The position numbers and the translations under genes are program-made. Of a stretch of DNA of 64,000 nt, positions 34,608 through 42,254 are shown piece after piece; position 1 is the first letter of the stretch; each line of letters opens with the position of its first letter. Source of the stretch: Candidatus Gastranaerophilales bacterium. GTDB taxonomy: Bacteria; Cyanobacteriota; Vampirovibrionia; Gastranaerophilales; Gastranaerophilaceae. The DNA lies in NCBI GenBank assembly GCA_947624975.1, contig CANQMP010000005.1, positions 1 through 64,000 on the forward strand, in the 5' to 3' direction. The notes beneath the pieces were generated by a model. That model saw nothing but the letters and a program-made list of their open reading frames with translations. It searched no databases and was not told the DNA's origin.

Positions 34608-35494
34608 ATGAAGAAGATGATTATTAGCACGTTTAACCCATCGGGGGGGGGGGGGATTCCGCTCCTATCAAGGTTTTTAACGGTAGTCTAGCTCCCAAAG
34701 ACAAACAATTCTCAAAAATTTTTCGGGTTGAGGGAAATACCCTCATGGAAAAAACCACCCTAGCCCTCCCTTGGAAAGGGAGGGGACAAGAAATTGTTTC
34801 TCACTTTTCACAACACTGTGCGTTTACCATTGCTGAAGTTTTAATTACTCTTGCTGTCATCGGTGTTGTTGCGGCATTGACTATCCCAACGCTTGTACAA
34901 GGTTATAAAAAGCAAGTCGTCGAAACAAGACTTCAAAAATTTTACTCCACTATGAAACAAGCTGTCGAACTGTCAAAAATTGATAACGGAGAAACCCGCA
35001 CTTGGGAACTTGCTACTGAGGATACTGCTGATGAAAAAGAAAAATTTTGGAACACTTATTTTGCACCGTATGTCTCCGTATTAAAAACAGAAAAAATCGG
35101 TAATGATAAATTCTTTATTTATTTCAAGGATGGCTCTGCAGTAAGACTTAATTTAAGAGAAACAGATTGGCAGTATTGTATTAATCCTAGAGATTTAGAC
35201 AAAGGCAAAATCGACACACTTGGTACAAAGTGTTTTTATTTTGGATTTTATCCTCGCTCGCGAGATACATCATTAATAATTACTAATTACTATAACAAGG
35301 GTGTTGAGCCTTACGTCTCAGTTTTTATTAGGGATATAAAAAACGGTACGTATATTCAGGATGAAGGTGGGAATGATTTATTTTTGACTCAGGAACTTAT
35401 AAAAAGTTATTTAGAAATTGAGCCGGCTTTAGCAACTAAAGTAATTCAACTCAACAGTTGGAAAATTCCTAAAGATTATCCTTTTAGGTTCTGA
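34608..35494 (+). CDS. phase-variable prepilin 2 (OFF as recorded)
   Basis: Second prepilin with a G run behind its start. The ATG at 34608 (AAAGGA site) reads MKKMIISTFNPS, then glycines from 13 G, and ends at a TAG at 34689-34691. With 11 or 14 G the frame runs into a 71-residue leader and the pilin helix FTIAEVLITLAVIGVVAAL, ending at 35494. After the G run the leader resembles that of prepilin 1 (KDKQFSKIFRVEGNTL). Unlike prepilin 1 it has an in-frame ATG at 34745 that could give a 249-residue product whatever the G count, with a GAGGG stretch upstream. Part of the leader looks like an absorbed dispersed repeat. The C-terminus ends WKIPKDYPFRF. Confidence 0.75.
34643..34655 (+). repeat. 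poly-G tract, 13 G, in prepilin 2
   Basis: Thirteen G after AACCCATC. Eleven or fourteen would open the pilin frame, the same rule as in prepilin 1. Confidence 0.9.
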
Positions 35495-35508
35495 TAAAAA
35501 TTTTAATA

Positions 35509-35543
35509 CAAAAAAGGCGAGAATTAAATTCCCGCCTTTTTTA
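35509..35543. terminator. bidirectional terminator, prepilin 2 / HU
   Basis: A run of A, then GGCGAGAATT paired with AATTCCCGCC (one mismatch), then a run of T, between convergent genes. It can stop transcription from both sides. Confidence 0.8.
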
Positions 35544-35556
35544 TTTGTTCAAAAAA

Positions 35557-35829
35557 CTATTTTACCAATTCTTTGAATTTTTTACCGGCAGAGAAACCGG
35601 GAACTGTTTTAGCTGCGATTTTCAAAGGAGCACCTGTTTGAGGATTTCTGCCTGTTCTAGCTGCTCTTTTGCGCGGTTCAAAAGTACCGAAACCAACTAA
35701 AGTTACTTTTTTGCCTTTAGAAACTGTTTTTTGGATAGTTTCCAAAGTTGCTGCAATGATGTCAGCAGTAGCTTTTTGTGAAACTTTTGCTTTCTTTGAT
35801 ACTTCTTTTACTAATTCTTCTTTGTTCAT
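35557..35829 (-). CDS. hup: HU family DNA-binding protein
   Basis: HU, 90 residues, a nucleoid protein that bends DNA as a dimer. It begins MNKEELVKEVSKKAKVSQK, has GFGTFEPRKRAARTGRNPQT with the DNA-intercalating arm (RNPQTG) and ends PGFSAGKKFKELVK. AAGGAGG precedes the ATG. The leader is about 70 bases, downstream of the promoter at 35910. Confidence 0.96.
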   Translation of the reverse strand: MNKEELVKEVSKKAKVSQKATADIIAATLETIQKTVSKGKKVTLVGFGTFEPRKRAARTGRNPQTGAPLKIAAKTVPGFSAGKKFKELVK

Positions 35830-35909
35830 TTAGAACCTCCTTTTTTAACTTGCGCATACAGTAAAATGAAACCATCTCTCTTACGCATGCTTTTTGTATC
35901 GACAGAATT

Positions 35910-35937
35910 ATTATAGCATATTTTTTAAATTTGGCAA
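35910..35937 (-). promoter_or_regulatory. hup promoter
   Basis: Minus strand TTGCCA (35937-35932), 16-base spacer, and TATAAT (35915-35910) with the extended element TGC just before it. The predicted leader of about 70 bases carries an AGGAGG site, in contrast to the leaderless promoters in the same window. Confidence 0.6.
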
Positions 35938-36030
35938 GTGTTTTGAAAAAATTTTTTTTTATATATACTGGAGATATGCTAATTACAGCAAAAATAAACT
36001 TGAAAAAGCCGATTATAAAAGCGTTTTGGC

Positions 36031-36894
36031 TTAGTTATAGGACTGCGGATTTACCTTCGCAAATTTTACATCTTTGTAAAAATATTGTAAAATTTGGTAC
36101 GCATTGTAACCTTTTTTTGCTAAATTATTTGCACCATGCTGTGACATGCCAACACCATGCCCGTTTTTTTTGATAGTTTCATCAAAAGAGGGGACTGAAC
36201 GAAGATAGGGCAAATTATTTCCCCAGCTGTTTGTATTGGTTTGACCGCCTGCGGATGCCGAGTAGTAAGCACTTATAACTTTTGTATTGTAGGTTAAAAC
36301 TATGCCTTCCGTGTCTTTAACGGCTGCATTTGTTTGTGCCGTTTCTCCCGATGCACCGTTATATGCCTGATCTTCGGTATTGTCCTTTAAATCGTAGCCG
36401 TATCTTGCCTGTTTGCCTAAATTCGCCAGTGCATAACTTCTTGCGGCAACCGCCTGTGCTTTAAGTGCTTCCATATCCCAGCTTGAAGGCATTTCCGCAG
36501 GCACAACTCCTTTTATGTAATCTTCCAGAGGAACATCGTTGATTACGGTCAGTTTGCCGTTTTTGTTTCTAATGATTATTATACCTCTGTACCATTTTGA
36601 TTTAGTGCTTACAAAGCCCGAATCCAGCGTTTTTATCACTATATTGTTTGAATTTACTTTGTAGTAAGTGCCTTTGTAATTTATTGCCATGACATTGTGA
36701 TAGGGCTTAATTTCGTAGCCTTTCATGGCTTCAAGGTTGCAGATCGTGTGATTTGTGTTTGCGTCGATAATCGTTCCGCTCACGGATGTTCCGATCGATG
36801 CCGTTTGAACATCGGTTTCAAGCCCTATTTTTATTGCATAAGCAGGGCTTGTCACTGCTGTTATGATTAATAAAGCAAAAATTATCTTTTTCAC
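36031..36894 (-). CDS. SpoIID/LytB-domain secreted protein 1
   Basis: 287 residues. A signal peptide (KKIIFALLIITAVTS, cut near AYA) precedes a SpoIID domain with VPAEMPSSWDMEALKAQAVA, then ARSYAL, DQAYNG, a conserved SAGGQTN and the C-terminal NGHGVGMSQHGA. SpoIID-type enzymes are lytic transglycosylases acting on denuded glycan strands; the first glutamate of PAEMP is the catalytic residue in SpoIID. The start is GTG at 36894, six bases below a TATAAT box. This is a non-spore-forming context, so a cell wall remodelling role is likely. Confidence 0.88.
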   Translation of the reverse strand: MKKIIFALLIITAVTSPAYAIKIGLETDVQTASIGTSVSGTIIDANTNHTICNLEAMKGYEIKPYHNVMAINYKGTYYKVNSNNIVIKTLDSGFVSTKSKWYRGIIIIRNKNGKLTVINDVPLEDYIKGVVPAEMPSSWDMEALKAQAVAARSYALANLGKQARYGYDLKDNTEDQAYNGASGETAQTNAAVKDTEGIVLTYNTKVISAYYSASAGGQTNTNSWGNNLPYLRSVPSFDETIKKNGHGVGMSQHGANNLAKKGYNAYQILQYFYKDVKFAKVNPQSYN

Positions 36895-36900
36895 AATCGG

Positions 36901-36906
36901 ATTATA
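36901..36906 (-). promoter_or_regulatory. extended -10 of spoIID-like gene 1, leaderless type
   Basis: Perfect TATAAT preceded by TGC (extended -10), six bases before the GTG at 36894. No good -35 and no ribosome site; the extended element may compensate. Confidence 0.55.
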
Positions 36907-36927
36907 GCATGTTTATTACAAACTTTT

Positions 36928-37548
36928 TTAAACCTTTTGATTGATTTTGGGTTCATCGTTGTCTTTTACCCACTGTGCAATGTTTTTACCGATTTTTTCT
37001 CCCGCCGAATAAGAACTTATTGAAGCCGAAACAAATGTCAGTCCTTTGATAATCATTCCGAGTTTACCCGAAAGTTTGTTCTTTTCAATAAATTTGAATA
37101 AGGATTTGAGTAAACCTTTTTCTGATGCTTTTGTAAGGAAATTTTGGAAAGATTTTGAATTAACTGCTTTATCATAATATTTCTTAACAAAACTTTCTCC
37201 GGCAAACATTGTTGTTAAAGCTAAGGTTTCCGTAATTCCTGTAGAAAGCTTATCATCCGCTTTTGCGGTTTTGATTATGCCCGAAACACAAATCAGCGGG
37301 TTAATGTTGTCTACTGCAAATTTTGTGACTTTTCCCGCAACATTGAAAGCTTTATTCTCTTTTGCAAGTTCGGAAAATACGCTGAGTGCACTTCTTGCGG
37401 TTTTTGACGCAAATGTATCATACTTGGCGACTTCCTGTATGACGCCTGCTGTTTGACCTAATGCTACGGCACTTCTTCCGACTTCACCGTTTTTGGTTTT
37501 GTCAAAATTGCGAGCCGCAAATATTGTCGATGCTACCGCACTAAACAC
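36928..37548 (-). CDS. unknown protein with hydrophobic segments
   Basis: 206 residues, start GTG at 37548 with AAAGGA eleven bases upstream. The composition is alanine- and lysine-rich with long helices; possible membrane-contacting segments are near 80-105 and 165-185 (IKGLTFVSASISSYSAGEKI). It has the feel of the unknown membrane proteins at 12158 and 13780 but no clear alignment. It lies 33 bases upstream of spoIID-like gene 1 on the same strand. No function assigned. Confidence 0.65.
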   Translation of the reverse strand: MFSAVASTIFAARNFDKTKNGEVGRSAVALGQTAGVIQEVAKYDTFASKTARSALSVFSELAKENKAFNVAGKVTKFAVDNINPLICVSGIIKTAKADDKLSTGITETLALTTMFAGESFVKKYYDKAVNSKSFQNFLTKASEKGLLKSLFKFIEKNKLSGKLGMIIKGLTFVSASISSYSAGEKIGKNIAQWVKDNDEPKINQKV

Positions 37549-37667
37549 TTACACTTTTCCTTTCTATTTATATTAAGTATTTTTCTTTGACTAAATTGCG
37601 TATGTTACAAAAAATTTTAACATTTGTTACAAAATTAATGAACATTCAACAAATTATTTCGTTATAT

Positions 37668-37695
37668 TTGATATGAACGAAAAAAATGTTATAAT
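37668..37695 (+). promoter_or_regulatory. promoter of 37703 gene, leaderless type
   Basis: TTGATA (37668-37673), 16-base spacer, TATAAT (37690-37695), seven bases before the ATG at 37703; no ribosome site in between. Confidence 0.6.
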
Positions 37696-37702
37696 TAAGA
37701 TT

Positions 37703-38287
37703 ATGAGAAAATTGTTATTGATATTATGTTTAATATTTTTGCCTGTTGCGGCTTTTGCGGAAGAATTGCCCGATGTGCAGCTTGAAATGCGTGATTATGA
37801 CGTTATTGAAGTTCCGCAGGGAACTTTTATCCCCGTCATGAACGCTCAGGAAATTTCCACTCAATACTGTAGTGAAGGTTATAAAGTAAAATTTATCGTG
37901 ACAAATGATTTATTTATGCATGATACAAATATTATTCCTAAAGATACCGAAATTTACGGCTATATCGAAAAAATTAACGATCCCGTCGTGGGTACTAATG
38001 CAGCCATGAAAATAAGGGTTTCCAAACTTGTTTTCACGGACGGCGTTGAAATCCCTATCAGAGGTTATTTGTATACTTCAAACGATAATGTTTTCGGGGG
38101 CGGAATTTCTGACCCCGTAAAATACATTAAATTGGCTCAAAGACAACTTAGAGTGCGAAAAACGACACTTCAGATAAAACCGTCTTACGAAAGAAAAATG
38201 GGAACTCATGTTACAATTCCGGCAGGTTCCGACGAAATTGTCGTGTTGACCGCACCCGCTCAGATTACACATACCTTAACAAATTGA
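37703..38287 (+). CDS. secreted beta-domain protein A
   Basis: 194 residues from the ATG at 37703, which yields a clean signal peptide (RKLLLILCLIFLPVAAFAE); an upstream in-frame ATG at 37673 would bury it. The mature domain shares a pattern with the next gene: a segment ending in IPKDTEIYGYIEKI, then AAMKIRVSKLVFTDGVEIPI and a final IPAGSDEIVVLTAP. I do not know the family. It looks like a periplasmic beta-structure. It may act with the TonB system that follows. Confidence 0.75.
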   Translation: MRKLLLILCLIFLPVAAFAEELPDVQLEMRDYDVIEVPQGTFIPVMNAQEISTQYCSEGYKVKFIVTNDLFMHDTNIIPKDTEIYGYIEKINDPVVGTNAAMKIRVSKLVFTDGVEIPIRGYLYTSNDNVFGGGISDPVKYIKLAQRQLRVRKTTLQIKPSYERKMGTHVTIPAGSDEIVVLTAPAQITHTLTN

Positions 38288-38328
38288 CTTAAAATATAAT
38301 ATAAAATAAAATATAATGGAGGTTAGAT

Positions 38329-39060
38329 ATGAGTATTAAGAAAATTTTATCAATGGTATTACTGGTTGCAGGCGCTGCGGTAGTTGCCGCACCGAATTAT
38401 GAGTACGGGCAGAATACTCCCGCTCAAAACACATTCAATTATAATTTGCCCTCGCAAACCGTAAGTGCAAACCAAACTCTTAAAGGTAAAGTCGTTACGG
38501 TACCCGCAGGACAAACAATTTCTGCCGTTGTCATGACTCCTTTGAGTTCGGCTAATTTGGTTACGGGGCAGAGTGTTTCTCTGGCATTGAAATCCGACTT
38601 TTACAGCGGTTCAAGCCTTGTTGCTCCGGCAGGAAGTTCAATTAACGGAACGGTTATAGAAGTTTCAAGTGCAAAACACGGAAGCATGAACGGAAAATTG
38701 CTTATAAGATTTACTCAAATAGTTACACCGTACGGCATACAAATTCCTATTTCTGCGGTTATAAGAACTAACGATAACACGGGAGTTTTAATCGGCGGTT
38801 CAAAAGCCGATGTTGCACTCGATTACGGTAAAGATATTGCCGTCGGCTCCGCTGCAGGAGCTTTGGCAGGCGTTATAATTTCACCGCTTGCGGGCGGAAG
38901 CGTCGGTAAAGGTACTGCTCTGGCTACGGCTGTCGGTGCAGGCGGAGGTATTGTTAAATCGCTCTGGGATAAAGGGAATGATGTGGAAATTCCGGCAAAT
39001 TCCGCTGTGGAACTTGTTTTAACCCAGCCGATTACAGTTAACCCCGCTGTATATAATTAA
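38329..39060 (+). CDS. secreted beta-domain protein B with glycine zipper
   Basis: 243 residues; GGAGG precedes the ATG. A signal peptide (about 1-20, cut near VVAA) is followed by a domain homologous to protein A (VAPAGSSINGTVIEVSS, then LLIRFTQIVTPYGIQIPIS). A glycine-zipper membrane-like stretch (AVGSAAGALAGVIISPLAGG) and IPANSAVELVLTQPI close it. Glycine zippers occur in outer-membrane or peptidoglycan-linked proteins. The gene precedes tonB by 75 bases, so an envelope role is inferred. Confidence 0.75.
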   Translation: MSIKKILSMVLLVAGAAVVAAPNYEYGQNTPAQNTFNYNLPSQTVSANQTLKGKVVTVPAGQTISAVVMTPLSSANLVTGQSVSLALKSDFYSGSSLVAPAGSSINGTVIEVSSAKHGSMNGKLLIRFTQIVTPYGIQIPISAVIRTNDNTGVLIGGSKADVALDYGKDIAVGSAAGALAGVIISPLAGGSVGKGTALATAVGAGGGIVKSLWDKGNDVEIPANSAVELVLTQPITVNPAVYN

Positions 39061-39135
39061 TAATTATTAGTAAATCGGGTAATAATTTTATTTTTGTTTT
39101 AAAATAGAATTATTAATAAGATATCGGATAAAAAA

Positions 39136-40314
39136 ATGTCATTGTTGGGAAAATATACGGACAATTTTATAGAGGAGGAAAAATCTTCATACGTTACCCC
39201 TGCGGTATTACGTGATGATGAAGATATCAGTCTGAAAAAATCAATTATAATTTCGGCAATTCTTCATCCGACCGTTGCGGGTGCGATATGGCTCAGTGTG
39301 TTTATTCTCGCTCTGATGGGTATAACATTTACTTTGTTTGAAAAACCTCAACCTAAGTTAAATGATATAGAATTTGTACTTGTCGATAAAGAGGAAACAC
39401 CGATAAATAAAAATACTCCTTATCGTGCGGATATAAATTCCCGTGCGGGCGGTCATCACGACCCGACAAGAAAGGTTTCTATGCCTTCTCCCGCTCTGGG
39501 AACTCCGAAACAGGCTTCACAACCTTCAAAACAGCCTGCAAAGCCTAAAGTATCCAATCCGATACAAAAAATAGTACAGCAGGCAGCACAGCCAAAACCG
39601 GCAAAACAACCTTCGGCGAAACCTGCACAAAAACCCGTTCAGCAGGAAGGTCCTAAAAAACCGCAGCAGGCAAAACCTGCTCCTCCGACGGCTCGTCCGT
39701 CTTTAAAACCGCCGACAACTCCGAAACCTGTGGCTAAACCTTCATCAGCGTTTCATGTTCCCGTTCCGTCGGGCGGAAGCGGTTCAGGCAGATACTCTAC
39801 AGGTCCGATAAGCGGTTCGGGTACATCGGCTAAAGGTGGTGCGGGCGGTTCATCGGGTGCTTCAGGTGCGGGAAAATATTCCCCCGGACCTTCACTTGCA
39901 CCGACCGGCGGAAGCGGAACAAAACTTGCCAAAGGCGGCGGAGGCGGAACAGGCGGGTTGGGTAATCCCGGCCCCGGAAATCCCAACGGCAGACCCGGTA
40001 TTGATGCAATTAGAGAACCGGATTTCGGACCTTATATGAGAGAATTGCAAAGACGTATTAAAATGAATTGGGATCCGCCAAAAGGTAACGAAAGTAAGCG
40101 TGTAGTCCTATTATTCAAAATCGCAAAGGACGGAAGATTACTTTCTTGCAGTGTGTTTAAATCATCGGGCTTGCCCGGTGCGGATAAAGCGGCTATAAAC
40201 GCCGTGCAGGCAACAGCACCTTTCAGACCGCTGCCTGCGGAATTTAAAGGTCAAAGCATTGATATTCAGTTTACCTTTGATTACAATGTTTTTGGAGCGT
40301 CAGGATACAACTAA
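39136..40314 (+). CDS. TonB/TolA-like energy transducer
   Basis: 392 residues. One N-terminal membrane helix (about 45-72, AILHPTVAGAIWLSVFILAL) anchors it in the inner membrane. A long linker rich in P, K, Q and then G, S (about 110-295) spans the periplasm. The C-terminal TonB-type domain has YMRELQRRIKMNWDPPKGNE and VVLLFKIAKDGRLLSCSVFK. It couples the ExbB/ExbD motor to an outer-membrane partner. The two-residue helix and TolA-like linker leave open whether it is TonB or a Tol-Pal TolA. It overlaps the ORF of the next gene only upstream of that gene's ATG. Confidence 0.85.
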   Translation: MSLLGKYTDNFIEEEKSSYVTPAVLRDDEDISLKKSIIISAILHPTVAGAIWLSVFILALMGITFTLFEKPQPKLNDIEFVLVDKEETPINKNTPYRADINSRAGGHHDPTRKVSMPSPALGTPKQASQPSKQPAKPKVSNPIQKIVQQAAQPKPAKQPSAKPAQKPVQQEGPKKPQQAKPAPPTARPSLKPPTTPKPVAKPSSAFHVPVPSGGSGSGRYSTGPISGSGTSAKGGAGGSSGASGAGKYSPGPSLAPTGGSGTKLAKGGGGGTGGLGNPGPGNPNGRPGIDAIREPDFGPYMRELQRRIKMNWDPPKGNESKRVVLLFKIAKDGRLLSCSVFKSSGLPGADKAAINAVQATAPFRPLPAEFKGQSIDIQFTFDYNVFGASGYN

Positions 40315-40333
40315 AAAAAAGAGGATAAAAACT

Positions 40334-40981
40334 ATGGAACTATTATTACATTCTATTGCTATGGACTGGCCGGTACTTTTACCGATTTTGGTATGCTCAA
40401 TTCTTGTCGTGGGCGTCGTTATTAACAGATTTTCTTTCTACAAGAAAAACAAAAGAGATGTCGTTTTGTTTATTCCGAGATTACAGAAAGAGCTTGTGAA
40501 AAATAATCTTGACGGTGCTCAAAACCTTGCGGTACAATGCGGAGGTGTAATCGGCGAAGTCACCGAAGAAGCCGTCAGAATTTTCTCCGAGCAAAAAAAC
40601 GGTTTTTCCCGTTCTTTTGATATTGCAGCTTCGCTTGCTACAAGAAAACTCGAAAGCCACCTTACAATTTTAGGTACAATCGGCGGTGTCGCTCCGTTTT
40701 TAGGTTTGTTCGGCACGGTTGTCAGAATTCTTTATACATTTCAGGATTTGGCAACACAGGGTAATCAGTCCGCTGCGGTTGCAATGGGTATCGGTTCTGC
40801 ATTGATAGCTACGGCTTTCGGTTTGGGAGTCGCAATCGTTGCGGTTATTTTCTATAACTCGTTCCAGTCTATCGTAAAACGCTACGAGGATGATTTCCAG
40901 TTAATCAAATTACTGTTCTTGAGTTTCGTTGATTCAAACGACGAATCCACTACTCCAAGCAACGCAAACATATCATTATGA
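40334..40981 (+). CDS. ExbB/TolQ proton channel protein
   Basis: MotA/TolQ/ExbB family, 215 residues from the ATG at 40334, chosen because GAGGA lies nine bases upstream. Three transmembrane helices are visible (about 10-30, 110-135 with GTIGGVAPFLGLFGTVVRI, and 150-178 with IGSALIATAFGLGVAIVAVI). The conserved GLFGTV loop and the third-helix TAFGL are the proton-path signatures. It forms the motor with ExbD to energise the TonB-like protein. Confidence 0.92.
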   Translation: MELLLHSIAMDWPVLLPILVCSILVVGVVINRFSFYKKNKRDVVLFIPRLQKELVKNNLDGAQNLAVQCGGVIGEVTEEAVRIFSEQKNGFSRSFDIAASLATRKLESHLTILGTIGGVAPFLGLFGTVVRILYTFQDLATQGNQSAAVAMGIGSALIATAFGLGVAIVAVIFYNSFQSIVKRYEDDFQLIKLLFLSFVDSNDESTTPSNANISL

Positions 40982-40993
40982 GAACTATAAACT

Positions 40994-41446
40994 ATGGCAA
41001 TGAAAACAAATAAGGGCAAAGATGCTCTGTTTACGGAAATAAATATAACACCTTTAACGGATATCTTTTTGGTACTGTTAATCATTATGATGGTTGTAGC
41101 ACCTACGTTTCAGTCTACGGACAGTTCAATTACAATTCCCGAGATAAACAGCGGTGTTGCTATCGAGCAGCGTAATGCAACGGTTTCCGTAACAAAAGAG
41201 GGAAATATTTATCTCAACGGTAATCCCGTGAGTGAAGATAATCTTGCAAGCGAATTGGTTACGCTTAAAGAAACTCTTGAAAAGCCCGAAGTTGTTGTAA
41301 AGGCTGATGAAAGGGTTAGAAGTGCCAAGATTATGGAGATTATGAATGCCGCTCAAGAAGCCGAATACAAAAAACTTATCGTCGCAGGCGAGCCGTTGAG
41401 TAAAAAAGAACAAAAAGATTTGGAAAAGAACAGGGCAAGAGGTTAA
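40994..41446 (+). CDS. ExbD/TolR protein 1
   Basis: 150 residues. A short cytosolic N-terminus, INITPLTDIFLVLLIIMMV membrane helix with the conserved aspartate of PLTD, and a periplasmic ExbD domain. It partners ExbB. A near copy follows three bases after its stop, so the motor may hold two ExbD kinds. Confidence 0.92.
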   Translation: MAMKTNKGKDALFTEINITPLTDIFLVLLIIMMVVAPTFQSTDSSITIPEINSGVAIEQRNATVSVTKEGNIYLNGNPVSEDNLASELVTLKETLEKPEVVVKADERVRSAKIMEIMNAAQEAEYKKLIVAGEPLSKKEQKDLEKNRARG

Positions 41447-41449
41447 AAT

Positions 41450-41842
41450 ATGTCTAAAAACAGAGATACTTTCAACGAAATAAACATAACGCCGTTAACG
41501 GATATTTTTCTTGTTCTGTTAATCATAATGATGGTTATCGCTCCGATGCTTGACCAGCAGGGGTTGAATTTGACCGTTCCTGAAAATGTCGCCGAAGAAC
41601 AGGTTAAAAATACCGAAACAAAAATTATGACAATAATGGTTTCCTCGGATGACAGATTTTATCTTGACGGTGAGGAAATTACCGTTGATAATTTGGAAAA
41701 TTCAATAAAAGCACAAGCCAAAAACTATCCTGACGGACTTTTGATAAAAACAGACTCTGATTCTTCACACGGTGCAATGGTTAAGGTTATGGACAGTGCG
41801 AGAAATTCCGGTATTACAAGTATCTCGATAGATGAAATTTAA
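41450..41842 (+). CDS. ExbD/TolR protein 2
   Basis: 130 residues, same fold and helix (INITPLTDIFLVLLIIMMV, identical to protein 1 over these residues) with a different periplasmic end (VPENVAEEQVKNTETKIM). Last gene of the tonB-exbB-exbD-exbD operon. Two tandem ExbD genes are known in Tol-type or Xanthomonas-type systems; functions could be split. Its stop overlaps the convergent small gene by four bases. Confidence 0.92.
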   Translation: MSKNRDTFNEINITPLTDIFLVLLIIMMVIAPMLDQQGLNLTVPENVAEEQVKNTETKIMTIMVSSDDRFYLDGEEITVDNLENSIKAQAKNYPDGLLIKTDSDSSHGAMVKVMDSARNSGITSISIDEI

Positions 41843-42012
41843 ACCTTCCAGCCGTTTCCGTCCGCTACGTCGAAAAATTTTCGCATTTTATCGGCAACGC
41901 TTTCGTCTTTTTCTTTCGGAAAAATCAAATCAGGCTTTGACATGTCAACTTGTGCCATGTTATCAAGCTTGTCTACATATTTTTTGAAACTTTTAAAATC
42001 TACTATCTTCAT
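41839..42012 (-). CDS. small acidic/basic protein, unknown
   Basis: 57 residues from the ATG at 42012, chosen over the longer frame because GAGAGAGAT precedes it. The sequence mixes K- and D-rich helices (FKSFKKYVDKLDN, DKMRKFFDVADG) and has no membrane or signal segment. Convergent to exbD. No family recognised; a real but minor gene is likely, a chance frame is possible. Confidence 0.5.
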   Translation of the reverse strand: MKIVDFKSFKKYVDKLDNMAQVDMSKPDLIFPKEKDESVADKMRKFFDVADGNGWKV

Positions 42013-42254
42013 TTTATCTCTCTCATATAAATAAAATATTTTTGAAAAAGTGATTTTCAAAAAATTTGTATTTGTTTACAAAAGTATACACAAATTTAAC
42101 GATATCCGTTTAAAATGCTACATCAAATGTATGATTTTATGCGGTTATGGCTGTATGTTCGGAGATTAATACCGTATAATAATTTGTAGTAATGTTGACT
42201 TTTAAAAAATCATCATTATAGACAAGACAGATAGTAATAAGAGGAGATAACTCT

